Source: Bacteroidota bacterium (GTDB lineage Bacteria > Bacteroidota > Bacteroidia > Bacteroidales > VadinHA17). Taken from it: 31,100 bases of DNA. This document shows, in pieces, positions 6,520-14,544 of the stretch. The notes below the pieces were generated by a model. It was not told the origin of the DNA. It saw only the letters and a program-made list of their open reading frames with translations, and did not search any database. How positions within the stretch are numbered: the first letter of the stretch is position 1; every line of letters begins with the position of its first letter. The translations under genes were made by a program, and so were the position numbers. The DNA lies in contig JAKAXP010000006.1 in assembly GCA_021816545.1 (NCBI GenBank), forward strand, positions 1 to 31,100, given 5' to 3'.

Positions 6520-8643
6520 GTGGCTAACCAGCAGCAAGGAATGAACAGCGATCTCAGATATACCAGGAACATTGGCATTATGGCCCATATTGATGCCGGG
6601 AAGACAACAACTTCCGAGCGCATCCTCTATTATACGGGCCGTACCCACCGCATCGGCGAGGTCGATGACGGTAATGCTACAATGGACTGGATGGTGCAGG
6701 AGCAGGAGAGAGGGATCACAATAACTTCCGCAGCTACAACCACCTTCTGGAAATACAAGGACCAGCTTTACAAGATCAATCTCATTGACACCCCGGGACA
6801 CGTCGACTTCACCATGGAAGTGGAGAGGTCACTGCGCGTGCTTGACGGTGCCGTGGCTGTATTCTGCGCCGTTGGCGGTGTGGAACCCCAGAGTGAAACC
6901 GTCTGGAGGCAGGCAAGCAAGTACAACGTACCGCGAATAGCGTTCGTCAACAAGATGGACCGTTCGGGTGCCGACTTCCAGGGTGTGGTACAGCAGATGA
7001 TTGACAAACTCGGTGCCCACCCGGTACCTGTTCAGATACCTATAGGCGCCGAAGATAAATTCGAGGGCATCATTGACCTTATTGAGATGAATGCCATCAT
7101 CTTCGAGGACGGCGTTGACCCGCTCGTAAACTTCACAATTCAGCCGATCCCTGACTTCATGAAGGAGGAGGCCGATGAGTGGAGAATGAAGCTCGTTGAG
7201 GCATGCGCCGAAATGGATGACTCCATCCTCGAGCGTTACCTTGAAGACCATGAGAGCATCACTTCTGATGAACTCATGAAAGTTCTCCGCCGCGAGACTG
7301 TTGAGGGAGTCATTGTCCCGGTCTTCTGCGGAGCCGCATTCAAGAACAAAGGCGTACAGCGCCTCCTGAACGGGGTTGTCGCATATCTGCCCTCACCGGT
7401 GGATGTGGGAGCCGTCAAGGGCAAGGACCCCCGCGACGAGCAGGAACTGACACGCAAACCTGAGGCTGATGAGCCCTTCGCGGCACTGGCCTTTAAAATA
7501 GCTACCGATCCCTACATGGGACGGCTTGTCTTCATGAGGGTTTATTCCGGTACCCTCAATGCGGGCGATACCGTCCTCAATGTCAGGACCGGCAAGAGGG
7601 AGAGGATCAACCGCCTCTTCCAGATGCATGCAAACAAGCAGAATCCCGTTGAAACCGTCTACGCAGGTGACATCTGCGCAGGGGTGGGATTCAAGGACCT
7701 CAAGACAGGAGACACTCTCTGTGCCATTCACAAGCCTATAGTACTTGAATCAATGGAGTTCCCGGAACCGGTTATCGGGATAGCCATCGAGCCAAAGACG
7801 CAGGCTGACATTGACCGTCTGGGCGTTGCACTCGGCAAGCTTGCCGAAGAGGATCCCACCTTCAGGGTGAAGACCGATCCCGACAGCGGACAGACAGTCA
7901 TCAGCGGCATGGGTGAGCTGCATCTTGAAATTCTTATTGACCGTCTTAAGAGAGAGTTCAATGTGGAATGCAACCAGGGGAGACCCCAGGTGGCATACAA
8001 GGAGGCTGTTACCTCTTCATACACACACAGGGAACTCTTCAGGAAACAGACAGGCGGCAGGGGCAAATTCGCGGATATCACCGTGGAGATTATGCCTGCC
8101 GAAGATGGTGTTCCGGGACTGACCTTCGTGAACGAGATCAGGGGTGGCAATGTGCCCAAGGAATATATCCCTTCAGTGGAAAAGGGATTCCGCGAGGCAA
8201 TGATGAACGGCCCGCTGGCCGGCTTCCCCCTCGACAGCCTCAAGGTTATCCTAAAAGACGGTTCGTACCATCCCGTTGACTCTGACTCGCTGTCGTTCGA
8301 GATAGCAGCCAAGCAGGCATTCCGCCACGCGGCGGCCAAATGCAGGCCCGTGCTGCTCGAACCGGTGATGAACGCCGAAGTTGTTACCCCGGAAGAATAT
8401 GTGGGTGACGTCGTTGGCGACTTCAACAAGCGGAGAGGCAAGGTGGAAGGTATGGAATCGAAAGCAGGTGCAAGGGTAATTAAAGCAAAAGTACCTCTGG
8501 CAGAAAACTTCGGATACGTTACAGTACTGCGTACCCTTACCTCCGGCAGGGCTACATCAACGATGGAGTTCTCGCACTTTGAAGAGGTGCCTGCAGAATT
8601 AGCGAAGAAAATTATTGAAGTAACAACAGGAAAAATCCTTTAA
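6520..8643 (+). CDS. fusA: Elongation factor G
   Basis: EF-G uses GTP to drive tRNA-mRNA translocation and, with ribosome recycling factor, splits post-termination ribosomes. All canonical motifs are intact in the 707-residue protein: P-loop AHIDAGKTT (22-30), switch I RGITIT (64-69), DTPGH (90-94) with the catalytic histidine, and NKMD (144-147). The domain IV tip loop HPVDSDSLSF is also present. I use the GTG at 6520, 12 bases after rpsG; an ATG at 6541 would shorten the N-terminus by seven residues and is a reasonable alternative, as the family sequence begins close to RYTRNIGI. Unlike in E. coli, tuf does not follow; rpsJ begins six bases downstream. A second, diverged EF-G lies at 3079-5235. 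Confidence 0.98.
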   Translation: MANQQQGMNSDLRYTRNIGIMAHIDAGKTTTSERILYYTGRTHRIGEVDDGNATMDWMVQEQERGITITSAATTTFWKYKDQLYKINLIDTPGHVDFTMEVERSLRVLDGAVAVFCAVGGVEPQSETVWRQASKYNVPRIAFVNKMDRSGADFQGVVQQMIDKLGAHPVPVQIPIGAEDKFEGIIDLIEMNAIIFEDGVDPLVNFTIQPIPDFMKEEADEWRMKLVEACAEMDDSILERYLEDHESITSDELMKVLRRETVEGVIVPVFCGAAFKNKGVQRLLNGVVAYLPSPVDVGAVKGKDPRDEQELTRKPEADEPFAALAFKIATDPYMGRLVFMRVYSGTLNAGDTVLNVRTGKRERINRLFQMHANKQNPVETVYAGDICAGVGFKDLKTGDTLCAIHKPIVLESMEFPEPVIGIAIEPKTQADIDRLGVALGKLAEEDPTFRVKTDPDSGQTVISGMGELHLEILIDRLKREFNVECNQGRPQVAYKEAVTSSYTHRELFRKQTGGRGKFADITVEIMPAEDGVPGLTFVNEIRGGNVPKEYIPSVEKGFREAMMNGPLAGFPLDSLKVILKDGSYHPVDSDSLSFEIAAKQAFRHAAAKCRPVLLEPVMNAEVVTPEEYVGDVVGDFNKRRGKVEGMESKAGARVIKAKVPLAENFGYVTVLRTLTSGRATSTMEFSHFEEVPAELAKKIIEVTTGKIL

Positions 8644-8648
8644 AAAAG

Positions 8649-8954
8649 ATGAGTCAGAAAATCCGCATCAAACTGAAGTCTTACGATCACAACCTGGTCG
8701 ACAAGTCGGCTGAGAAGATTGTGAAGACAGTCAAATCGACGGGTGCAGTTGTCAGCGGTCCCATACCGTTGCCCACCCACAAGAAGATTTATACGGTGCT
8801 CCGTTCACCGTTCGTAAACAAGAAATCAAGAGAGCAGTTCGAACTGTCATCGTACAAGCGCCTGCTTGACATATACAGCTCAACACCAAAAACCATCGAT
8901 GCTCTGATGAAGCTTGAGCTGCCCAGCGGAGTGGAAGTGGAAATTAAAGTGTGA
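8649..8954 (+). CDS. rpsJ: 30S ribosomal protein S10
   Basis: S10 sits in the head of the small subunit; in many bacteria it doubles as the antitermination factor NusE with NusB. The 101-residue protein has the typical start (QKIRIKLKSYDHNLVDKSAEKIV) and the segment GPIPLPTHKKIYTVLRSPFVNKKSREQFE, spanning the long loop that enters the 16S rRNA head. Standard length. It begins only five bases after the fusA stop, so the str and S10 operons are fused in this genome with no room for a separate promoter. Confidence 0.98.
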   Translation: MSQKIRIKLKSYDHNLVDKSAEKIVKTVKSTGAVVSGPIPLPTHKKIYTVLRSPFVNKKSREQFELSSYKRLLDIYSSTPKTIDALMKLELPSGVEVEIKV

Positions 8955-8974
8955 AACCGGAAAAATACTGAATT

Positions 8975-9592
8975 ATGCAGGGATTAATAGGAAAAAAGGT
9001 TGGAATGACCTCCGTCTTCAATGAGGAGGGTAAGAGCATTCCATGCACAGTTCTGGAAGTGGGCCCGTGTGTCGTGTCCCAGGTCAAAACTGTGGAGACA
9101 GACGGTTATGCGGCTTTACAGCTCAGTTTCGATGACAAGAAGGAAAAAGCAAGCAATAAGGCTGAGATAGGACATTTCAAGCAGGCCGGAACAGGCCCCA
9201 AAAGGAAGATAGCCGAGTTCTCGGGATTCGAGGACGGCAAATACAAGAGAGGTGATGTCATAACTGTAGACCTCTTCAATGATGATACATACCTTGATGT
9301 CAGGGGCTGGACAAAAGGCAAGGGCTTCCAGGGCGTTATCAAGCGTCACGGCTTCGGCGGTGTAGGCGGTTCAACCCACGGCCAGCACAACAGGCTCAGG
9401 GCTCCCGGTTCAATGGGCGCTTCATCATGGCCGTCAAGGGTTATGCCCGGTATGCGCATGGCAGGACAGAAGGGCGGAAGACAGCAGGAGACAGAACTGA
9501 TGGTGGTGAAAATCTTCCCCGAATCAAACCTGCTTCTTGTCAAGGGTGCCGTCCCCGGCCCCAAAGGTGGTTACGTAATAATAACAAAGTAA
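8975..9592 (+). CDS. rplC: 50S ribosomal protein L3
   Basis: L3 is an early assembly protein of the large subunit, with a loop reaching the peptidyl-transferase centre. The 205-residue protein begins MQGLIGKKVGMTSVF and has the signature loop KGKGFQGVIKRHGFGG, then GQHNRLRAPGSMG and the glycine/methionine-rich VMPGMRMAGQKGG. Its TAA shares its final A with the ATG of rplD (TAATG), which implies translational coupling of the L3 and L4 pair, both early 23S rRNA binders. The start is 20 bases after rpsJ in an AT-rich context. Confidence 0.98.
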   Translation: MQGLIGKKVGMTSVFNEEGKSIPCTVLEVGPCVVSQVKTVETDGYAALQLSFDDKKEKASNKAEIGHFKQAGTGPKRKIAEFSGFEDGKYKRGDVITVDLFNDDTYLDVRGWTKGKGFQGVIKRHGFGGVGGSTHGQHNRLRAPGSMGASSWPSRVMPGMRMAGQKGGRQQETELMVVKIFPESNLLLVKGAVPGPKGGYVIITK

Positions 9593-10215
9593 TGGAAATA
9601 GCAGTAATTAATATAGAAGGCAAAGAGACCGGAAGGAAGGTCACCCTGAATGAGACCATCTTCGGCATTGAACCCAATGACCACGCTATTTACCTTGATA
9701 CAAAGCAGTATATGGCCGGCCAGAGACAGGGTACTCACAAGGCCAAGGAACGCGGCGAGATCATGGGCAGCACACGCAAGCTCAAGAGACAGAAGGGTAC
9801 AGGAACTGCACGTTTCGGCAGCATCAAGAACCCGGAATTCCGCGGCGGCGGTCGTATCTTCGGCCCCAGGCCCAGGTTCTACGGCTTCAAGCTCAATAAG
9901 AAGGTAAAGGAACTGGCAAGAAAGTCAGCCCTTTCATACAAGGCAAGGGAAAACAGGATCATCGTTCTCGAGGACTTCTCATTCGATGCTCCGAAGACTT
10001 CAAAAATCGCCGGTATGAGCGCAAACCTCAATCTCCCCAATAAAAAATCACTTATTGTTTTACCGGAACAAAATAAAAATATATATTTGTCATCTCGAAA
10101 TTTGCAGGGAGTTGAAGTTGTAACTATCAGTGATTTAAATACTTACAATATAATGAAAGCTTCAACTCTGGTGCTTACAGAGAGCGCAGTTGATGTTTTG
10201 CAGTCAACATTATAA
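9592..10215 (+). CDS. rplD: 50S ribosomal protein L4
   Basis: L4 binds domain I of 23S rRNA and lines the peptide exit tunnel. The 207-residue protein contains the basic tunnel loop with KLKRQKGTGTARFG and RGGGRIFGPRPR, followed by the globular C-terminal half. The frame stays open upstream to 9427 inside rplC, but the correct start is the ATG at 9592, which overlaps the rplC stop by one base and gives the family N-terminus MEIAVINIEGK. The last 190 bases or so (from about 10028) are clearly more AT-rich, with TTA and TTG leucine codons unlike the rest of the gene, and contain a perfect TATATTTG. Confidence 0.97.
   Translation: MEIAVINIEGKETGRKVTLNETIFGIEPNDHAIYLDTKQYMAGQRQGTHKAKERGEIMGSTRKLKRQKGTGTARFGSIKNPEFRGGGRIFGPRPRFYGFKLNKKVKELARKSALSYKARENRIIVLEDFSFDAPKTSKIAGMSANLNLPNKKSLIVLPEQNKNIYLSSRNLQGVEVVTISDLNTYNIMKASTLVLTESAVDVLQSTL
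10082..10089 (+). promoter_or_regulatory. Candidate internal promoter inside rplD
   Basis: TATATTTG matches the Bacteroidota -7 consensus TAnnTTTG exactly and sits in the AT-rich 3' part of rplD. A TTTT at 10058-10061 lies 20 bases upstream at about the expected -33 position, three of four matches to TTTG. It would initiate near 10096, upstream of rplW, rplB and the rest of the run. Confidence 0.35.
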
Positions 10216-10230
10216 ACCAGGAACAGAGAT

Positions 10231-10521
10231 ATGGAAATACTTATCAAACCCATAGTGACCGAGAAAATGACCGCCCAGGGCGAGAAGTTCAACCGGTATG
10301 GTTTCCTGGTTGACCGTAAAGCCAACAAGCTGCAGATCAAGAAGGCAGTTGAGGATCTTTACGGGGTCAATGTTGAGAGTGTCAACACAATCAACTACGG
10401 AGGCAAGACCAAGACCCGCTACACCAAGTCAGGTGTAATGGCCGGAAGGACGGCAGCCACGAAGAAGGCAGTTGTCACTCTTGCCAAGGGTGAGACCATA
10501 GACTTTTACAGCAACATTTAA
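10231..10521 (+). CDS. rplW: 50S ribosomal protein L23
   Basis: L23 lies at the exit of the peptide tunnel, where it docks trigger factor and the signal recognition particle. The 96-residue protein has the typical beginning EILIKPIVTEKMT, and the segment NKLQIKKAVEDLYGVNVESVNTIN followed by a basic loop containing KTKTRYTK. Standard length for the family. It starts 15 bases after rplD, preceded by a weak AGGA, and ends six bases before rplB. Confidence 0.97.
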   Translation: MEILIKPIVTEKMTAQGEKFNRYGFLVDRKANKLQIKKAVEDLYGVNVESVNTINYGGKTKTRYTKSGVMAGRTAATKKAVVTLAKGETIDFYSNI

Positions 10522-10527
10522 TATAAT

Positions 10528-11352
10528 ATGGCAGTCAGAAAGATCAAGCCTGTTACACCAGGCCAGAGACATAAGGTCGCGAGTACCTTTGCAGAGGTAA
10601 CCCGTGACACGCCGGAGAAATCCTTGCTCGCGCCGCTGAAGAAGACCGGAGGAAGGAACGTTAACGGCAGGCGGACCATGAGGTACATTGGCGGCGGCCA
10701 CAAGAAGATGTACCGTGTGATCGATTTTCAGAGGACCAAGGACGGCGTTGCCGCTAAGGTCACCTCGATTGAATATGATCCCAACAGGTCAGCACGCATT
10801 GCACTTCTAACCTATGCAGACGGTGAGAAAAGGTATATAATTGCCCCCACCGGCCTGAAGGTTGGCCAGGAACTGATGTCAGGAAAGACAGCAGCGCCGG
10901 AGATCGGCAACACCCTTTTCCTTGAAGACATTCCACTCGGTACAATTGTTCACAACATCGAGCTCAAGCCCGGAAGGGGTGCAGCAATGGCCCGCAGTGC
11001 AGGCACATTTGCACAGCTGGCTGCCCGTGACGGCAAGTATGCAATCATCAAGCTTCCCTCAGGGGAGACCAGGATGGTTCTTACTGCATGCCGTGCAACC
11101 ATCGGAACAGTTTCGAACAATGACCACAACCAGGAGCGTTCCGGCAAAGCCGGCCGCAAGCGCTGGCTCGGCCGCAGGCCCAGGACCAGGGGTGTTGCAA
11201 TGAACCCGGTTGACCATCCAATGGGTGGCGGTGAAGGAAGGGCCTCCGGAGGCCATCCGCGCTCACGCAGCGGTATGCCCGCCAAGGGTTTCAAAACCAG
11301 GAGCCGTACCAAGTATTCGAACAAGCATATTATTGAAAGAAGGAAAAAATAA
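10528..11352 (+). CDS. rplB: 50S ribosomal protein L2
   Basis: L2 is needed for subunit association and supports the peptidyl-transferase centre. The 274-residue protein has the full family length, with the N-terminal OB-like half (RNVNGRRTMRYIGGGHKK) and the C-terminal half. The highly conserved MNPVDHPMGGGEGR contains the histidine equivalent to E. coli His229, which has been linked to peptidyl-transferase activity. The C-terminus is basic (TRSRTKYSNKHIIERRKK). It begins six bases after rplW and ends eight bases before rpsS. Confidence 0.98.
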   Translation: MAVRKIKPVTPGQRHKVASTFAEVTRDTPEKSLLAPLKKTGGRNVNGRRTMRYIGGGHKKMYRVIDFQRTKDGVAAKVTSIEYDPNRSARIALLTYADGEKRYIIAPTGLKVGQELMSGKTAAPEIGNTLFLEDIPLGTIVHNIELKPGRGAAMARSAGTFAQLAARDGKYAIIKLPSGETRMVLTACRATIGTVSNNDHNQERSGKAGRKRWLGRRPRTRGVAMNPVDHPMGGGEGRASGGHPRSRSGMPAKGFKTRSRTKYSNKHIIERRKK

Positions 11353-11360
11353 TTGATACG

Positions 11361-11627
11361 ATGAGCAGATCGATTAAAAAAGGGCCATTCATCGACATTC
11401 ACCTGGGCAAAAAAGTGGATACAATGAATGACAGCGGAAAGAAAACTGTGATCAAGACCTGGTCAAGAAGATCAGTTATTTCTCCCGACTTCGTGGGACA
11501 CACGCTGGCAGTGCATAACGGAAACAAGTTTATACCTGTTTACATTACCGAGAACATGGTTGGTCATAAGCTGGGTGAGTTTGCCCCTACCCGCACCTTC
11601 CGCGGTCATGGTGGAAAACAGAAATAG
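11361..11627 (+). CDS. rpsS: 30S ribosomal protein S19
   Basis: S19 forms a complex with S13 in the head of the small subunit and contacts the A-site tRNA region. The 88-residue protein starts MSRSIKKGPFID and has the conserved WSRRSVISPDFVGHTLAVHNG and the C-terminal VGHKLGEFAPTRTFRGHGG motif, all at expected positions. Standard length. Spacing is eight bases from rplB and 31 bases to rplV, within the single run of large- and small-subunit genes. Confidence 0.98.
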   Translation: MSRSIKKGPFIDIHLGKKVDTMNDSGKKTVIKTWSRRSVISPDFVGHTLAVHNGNKFIPVYITENMVGHKLGEFAPTRTFRGHGGKQK

Positions 11628-11658
11628 GTAAGCCATAACAACTGAAAAAGAATCAGAA

Positions 11659-12078
11659 ATGGGTGCAAGAAAAAGAATAAGCGCAGGCGCCAGGAAGGAA
11701 GCCGCAAAAGAGAGGACTCAGGCCGTTCTTCGCAATGTCCCGACCTCACCGCGCAAAATGAGGCTGGTTACCGATCTTATCAGGGGCCAGGAAATAAACA
11801 GGGCTCTTGATATCCTGAAGTTCAGCAAGCAGGAAGCTTCCCGCAGGTTGGAGAAACTCCTTCTCTCGGCCATCGCCAACTGGCAGGCCAAGAATGAAGG
11901 TGTCCGCCTCGAGGACAGCAACCTCTACGTGAAAGAGGTTCAGGTTGACGGCGGCCGCATACTGCGCCGTATCCAGCCTGCCCCCCAGGGAAGGGCATAC
12001 CGCATTCGCAAGAGATCAAACCATGTAACCCTTGTGCTGGGTAGCAGGAAACAGGAAGTTGAAAATATTTCAGAGTAA
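11659..12078 (+). CDS. rplV: 50S ribosomal protein L22
   Basis: L22 contacts all six domains of 23S rRNA, and its beta hairpin narrows the peptide exit tunnel, where macrolide-resistance changes can arise. The 139-residue protein shows the family core from LRNVPTSPRKMRLVTDLIRGQ to the hairpin with GGRILRRIQPAPQGRAYRIRK and the terminal SNHVTLVLG. It has a basic N-terminal extension of about 20 residues (GARKRISAGARKEAAKERTQ), longer than E. coli L22. I see no deletion in the hairpin. It ends three bases before rpsC. Confidence 0.98.
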   Translation: MGARKRISAGARKEAAKERTQAVLRNVPTSPRKMRLVTDLIRGQEINRALDILKFSKQEASRRLEKLLLSAIANWQAKNEGVRLEDSNLYVKEVQVDGGRILRRIQPAPQGRAYRIRKRSNHVTLVLGSRKQEVENISE

Positions 12079-12081
12079 ACA

Positions 12082-12891
12082 ATGGGACAGAAAGTAAATC
12101 CGATAGGCAACAGAGTAGGAATCATCAAGGGATGGGACTCGAACTGGTATGGCGGCAACGACTTCTCAGGGAAGCTTGTTGAAGACACCAAGATCAGGGA
12201 ATACCTGAATGCCAGGCTTGCCAAGGCAAGTCTTTCGAAGATCGTCATTGAGCGTACACTCAAGCTCATCACCGTCACTGTCAATACGGCCCGCCCCGGT
12301 ATCATCATCGGCAAGGGAGGACAGGAGGTTGACAAGCTCAAGGAAGAGCTCAAGAAGATCACCAAGAAGGAAGTCCAGATAAACATCTTCGAGGTTAAGC
12401 GTCCCGAGCTTGATGCTGCTATCGTTGCAGGCAACATAGCACGCCAGGTTGAAGGCAAGATCTCATACCGCCGCGCCATCAAGATGGCCATCGCCTCAAC
12501 GATGCGCATGGGCGCCGAAGGTATCAAGGTTGTTATCTCAGGCAGGCTCGGCGGCGCCGAGATGGCCCGTAACGAGACCTACAAGGATGGCAGGATTCCT
12601 CTCCATACTTTCCGTGCTGACATTGATTACGCCCTTGGCGAAGCCCTCACGAAAGTGGGCCTCATCGGCATCAAGGTCTGGATATGCAACGGCGAAGTGT
12701 ACGGCAAGCGTGACCTCAGCCCCAATATCGGTGCGAAGAGCGTGAAGGGCGGCAAGGCTCCCGCCGGCGGCTTCAGGAAGAAAGGCGGCGACCGTGACCG
12801 CGGTGAGCGTGGCGACCGTGGTGACCGTGGCGAACGCGGCGACCGTGGTGACCGTGGCGACCGTGGCGGCGATCGCGGAAACAAAAGGTAA
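12082..12891 (+). CDS. rpsC: 30S ribosomal protein S3 with a long Arg-Gly-Asp repeat tail
   Basis: S3 lies at the mRNA entry channel and with S4 and S5 contributes to mRNA unwinding. The protein has the KH domain with GKGG (77-80) and the S3 C-terminal domain (RRAIKMA, SGRLGGAEMAR, KVWICNGE). Those core features end near residue 230. Residues 237-269 are a low-complexity tail built from DRG, RGD and ERG units (nucleotides about 12790-12888), bringing the protein to 269 residues against about 233 in E. coli. The tail is encoded by near-identical 9-base units, which suggests slippage or local duplication. Start ATG lies three bases after rplV. Confidence 0.97.
   Translation: MGQKVNPIGNRVGIIKGWDSNWYGGNDFSGKLVEDTKIREYLNARLAKASLSKIVIERTLKLITVTVNTARPGIIIGKGGQEVDKLKEELKKITKKEVQINIFEVKRPELDAAIVAGNIARQVEGKISYRRAIKMAIASTMRMGAEGIKVVISGRLGGAEMARNETYKDGRIPLHTFRADIDYALGEALTKVGLIGIKVWICNGEVYGKRDLSPNIGAKSVKGGKAPAGGFRKKGGDRDRGERGDRGDRGERGDRGDRGDRGGDRGNKR
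12790..12888 (+). repeat. Short tandem repeat encoding the S3 tail
   Basis: Nine-base units of the type GACCGTGGC or GACCGTGGT recur with little change across this stretch and encode Asp-Arg-Gly, with occasional Glu for Asp. The unit and frame are preserved throughout. It is a coding microrepeat inside rpsC, not a CRISPR or intergenic repeat. Confidence 0.8.
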
Positions 12892-12927
12892 TCGAGATAA
12901 GTAAATAACTGTTAATATAATATAGCG

Positions 12928-13347
12928 ATGTTACAACCGAAGAAGACCAAGTTCAGGAGGAGCCAGAAGGGCAAGATGAAAGGCAATGCCCAGAGAGGCA
13001 ATCAGCTGGCATTCGGATCATTTGGCATCAAAACCCTCGAGGAGGCATGGATCACCGGCCGTCAGCTTGAGGCTGCACGCCAGGCTGTGACCCGTCACAT
13101 GAAACGTGAGGGCCAGATTTGGATCCGCGTTTTCCCTGACAAACCTATAACAAAGAAACCTGCTGAGGTACGTATGGGTAAAGGTAAAGGCGCACCCGAA
13201 GGGTTCGTGGTGCCTGTAACCCCCGGCCGCATTATCATTGAGGCTGAAGGTGTACCCTTTGATGTGGCCAAGGAAGCACTCCGCCTCGCAGCAGCCAAGC
13301 TGCCCGTGGCAACAAAATTCGTGGTTCGCCATGATTACGCAGAGTAA
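12928..13347 (+). CDS. rplP: 50S ribosomal protein L16
   Basis: L16 binds near the A-site tRNA elbow and helps form the peptidyl-transferase centre late in assembly. The 139-residue protein begins MLQPKKTKFRRSQKGKMKG, contains TGRQLEAARQAVTRHMKREGQIWIRVFPDKPITKKP, and then MGKGKGAPEGFVVPV. The arginine of TGRQ-EAAR and the MGKGKG loop are intact. Standard length. The 36 bases before it are AT-rich and hold nothing recognisable; rpmC follows after 15 bases. Confidence 0.98.
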   Translation: MLQPKKTKFRRSQKGKMKGNAQRGNQLAFGSFGIKTLEEAWITGRQLEAARQAVTRHMKREGQIWIRVFPDKPITKKPAEVRMGKGKGAPEGFVVPVTPGRIIIEAEGVPFDVAKEALRLAAAKLPVATKFVVRHDYAE

Positions 13348-13362
13348 TAAAAAAACAGAGCG

Positions 13363-13566
13363 ATGAAAAGTTCAGAGATAAGAGAATTAAGCAACCAGGA
13401 GCTTCTCGAACGTATTGACAACGAGAAGACCGCACTCGTGCGCATGAAACTCAACCACGCAATTTCACCCCTTGAAAACCCGCAGAAAATAAAGGAAAGC
13501 AGGAGAACAATTGCAAGGCTCATGACAGAGAAGCGCAAAAGAGAGATGAATGAGAAATCAAAATAG
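13363..13566 (+). CDS. rpmC: 50S ribosomal protein L29
   Basis: L29 is a small helical-hairpin protein beside the tunnel exit, next to L23. The 67-residue sequence starts MKSSEIRELSNQELLERI and has the helix-turn-helix core with LNHAISPLENPQKIKESRRTIARLMTEKRKRE, typical for the family. It lies between rplP and rpsQ, the standard position in the spc/S10 junction, with ten bases to the rpsQ start chosen here. Confidence 0.96.
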   Translation: MKSSEIRELSNQELLERIDNEKTALVRMKLNHAISPLENPQKIKESRRTIARLMTEKRKREMNEKSK

Positions 13567-13576
13567 CCGTATCAGC

Positions 13577-13834
13577 ATGGAAGAAAGGAATCTTAGAAAA
13601 GAACGTATAGGTGTTGTCGTCAGCAACAAGATGGACAAATCTATCGTCGTGGCCATTCACAGGAAGGTCAAGCACCCCATCTATGGCAAGTTCGTCAGCA
13701 AGACAAAGAAGCTCATGGCTCATGATGAGGAGAACAGCTGCAACATCGGTGATACGGTGCGCATAATGGAAACCAGGCCCCTCAGCAAAAACAAGTCCTG
13801 GAGATTGGTCGAAATAATTGAAAGAGCTAAGTAA
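13577..13834 (+). CDS. rpsQ: 30S ribosomal protein S17
   Basis: S17 is an OB-fold primary 16S rRNA-binding protein. The frame is open back to 13550, overlapping rpmC, but I choose the ATG at 13577 because it gives the family N-terminus MEERNLRKERIGVVVSNKMDKS and avoids a 17-base overlap. The resulting 85-residue protein contains KHPIYGKFVSKTKKLMAHDE and GDTVRIMETRPLSKNKSWRL, the conserved S17 signature with SK-K-WR. It ends two bases before rplN. Confidence 0.96.
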   Translation: MEERNLRKERIGVVVSNKMDKSIVVAIHRKVKHPIYGKFVSKTKKLMAHDEENSCNIGDTVRIMETRPLSKNKSWRLVEIIERAK

Positions 13835-13836
13835 TT

Positions 13837-14202
13837 ATGATACAGCAGGAAAGCAGGTTGACTGTAGCCGATAATACCGGTGCCAAGGAGGTCCTTTGCA
13901 TCAGGGTGCTCGGCGGAAGCAAGAAGAGGTATGCAAGCGTCGGTGACAAGATAGTTGTCTCCGTAAAGAGCGCTCTCCCCTCAGGTGAAGCAAAGAAAGG
14001 GTCTGTCAGCAGGGCCGTGGTTGTAAGAACCACAAAGGAAATACGCCGTGCTGACGGTTCCTATATCCGCTTTGATGACAACGCCGTGGTGTTGCTCACC
14101 AACACGGACGAAGTTCGCGGAACCCGTATCTTCGGCCCCGTTGCCAGGGAACTGCGCGACAAGTACATGAAGATCGTTTCACTTGCACCTGAAGTGTTAT
14201 AA
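13837..14202 (+). CDS. rplN: 50S ribosomal protein L14
   Basis: L14 lies on the subunit interface and forms bridges with 16S rRNA. The 121-residue protein begins MIQQESRLTVADNTGAKEVLCIRVLGG and ends RELRDKYMKIVSLAPEVL, both diagnostic. The conserved RADGSYIRFDDNAVVLL segment is intact. The length is the universal 121-123 residues. Two bases separate it from rpsQ and 18 from rplX. Confidence 0.98.
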   Translation: MIQQESRLTVADNTGAKEVLCIRVLGGSKKRYASVGDKIVVSVKSALPSGEAKKGSVSRAVVVRTTKEIRRADGSYIRFDDNAVVLLTNTDEVRGTRIFGPVARELRDKYMKIVSLAPEVL

Positions 14203-14220
14203 TCGTTAAACTGACACCCG

Positions 14221-14544
14221 ATGCAGAAGAAATTACACATCAAAAAGGGAGACACAGTGGCTGTCATTGCCGGTGAATCCAAAGGACAGAAAGGACGTGT
14301 CCTCGAGGTAGACAGGGATAAAAACAAGGCCCTGGTGGAAGGGATCAACATGGTATCAAAGCATACCAAGCCCAATGCCAAGGCACCCCAGGGCGGGATA
14401 CTCAAGAAAGAGGCCCCCGTTCACATCTCAAACCTCATGGTCATTGACCCGGCAAGCGGCAAACCCACACGCGTGGGCCGCAAGCTGAATGACAAGAACA
14501 AACTAGTGCGTTATGCCAAAAAATCAGGAGAGGAGATCAAGTAA
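14221..14544 (+). CDS. rplX: 50S ribosomal protein L24
   Basis: L24 is an assembly-initiating protein with a KOW domain. The 107-residue sequence starts with the KOW motif (HIKKGDTVAVIAGESKGQKGRVLEV). It continues with NMVSKHTKPNAKAPQGGILKKEAPVHISNLM, the family signature. Its TAA shares an A with the ATG of rplE (TAATG), so translation of L24 and L5 is probably coupled. The last codons carry GGAG and AGGAG runs that could act as a ribosome binding site for rplE. Confidence 0.97.
   Translation: MQKKLHIKKGDTVAVIAGESKGQKGRVLEVDRDKNKALVEGINMVSKHTKPNAKAPQGGILKKEAPVHISNLMVIDPASGKPTRVGRKLNDKNKLVRYAKKSGEEIK

Noticed and set aside
6163..6801. 212-codon open frame antisense to rpsG/fusA
   Set aside because: Spans two conserved genes and their junction on the opposite strand, with no recognisable domain.
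7728..8441. 237-codon open frame antisense to fusA
   Set aside because: It lies wholly within the conserved EF-G gene, is low-complexity in composition (Ser/Pro/Ile-rich) and resembles no family; a by-product of codon usage on the other strand.
9427..9591. N-terminal extension of rplD into rplC
   Set aside because: The extension translates rplC sequence in another frame; the conserved L4 start is the ATG at 9592.
12627..12884. Antisense frame of Pro-Arg-Ser repeats under rpsC
   Set aside because: It is the reverse complement of the S3 DRG repeat; the repetition is explained by the sense-strand tail.
12790..12888. CRISPR-like or satellite repeat
   Set aside because: The 9-base units have no spacers and keep the rpsC frame to its stop, so they are a coding microrepeat.
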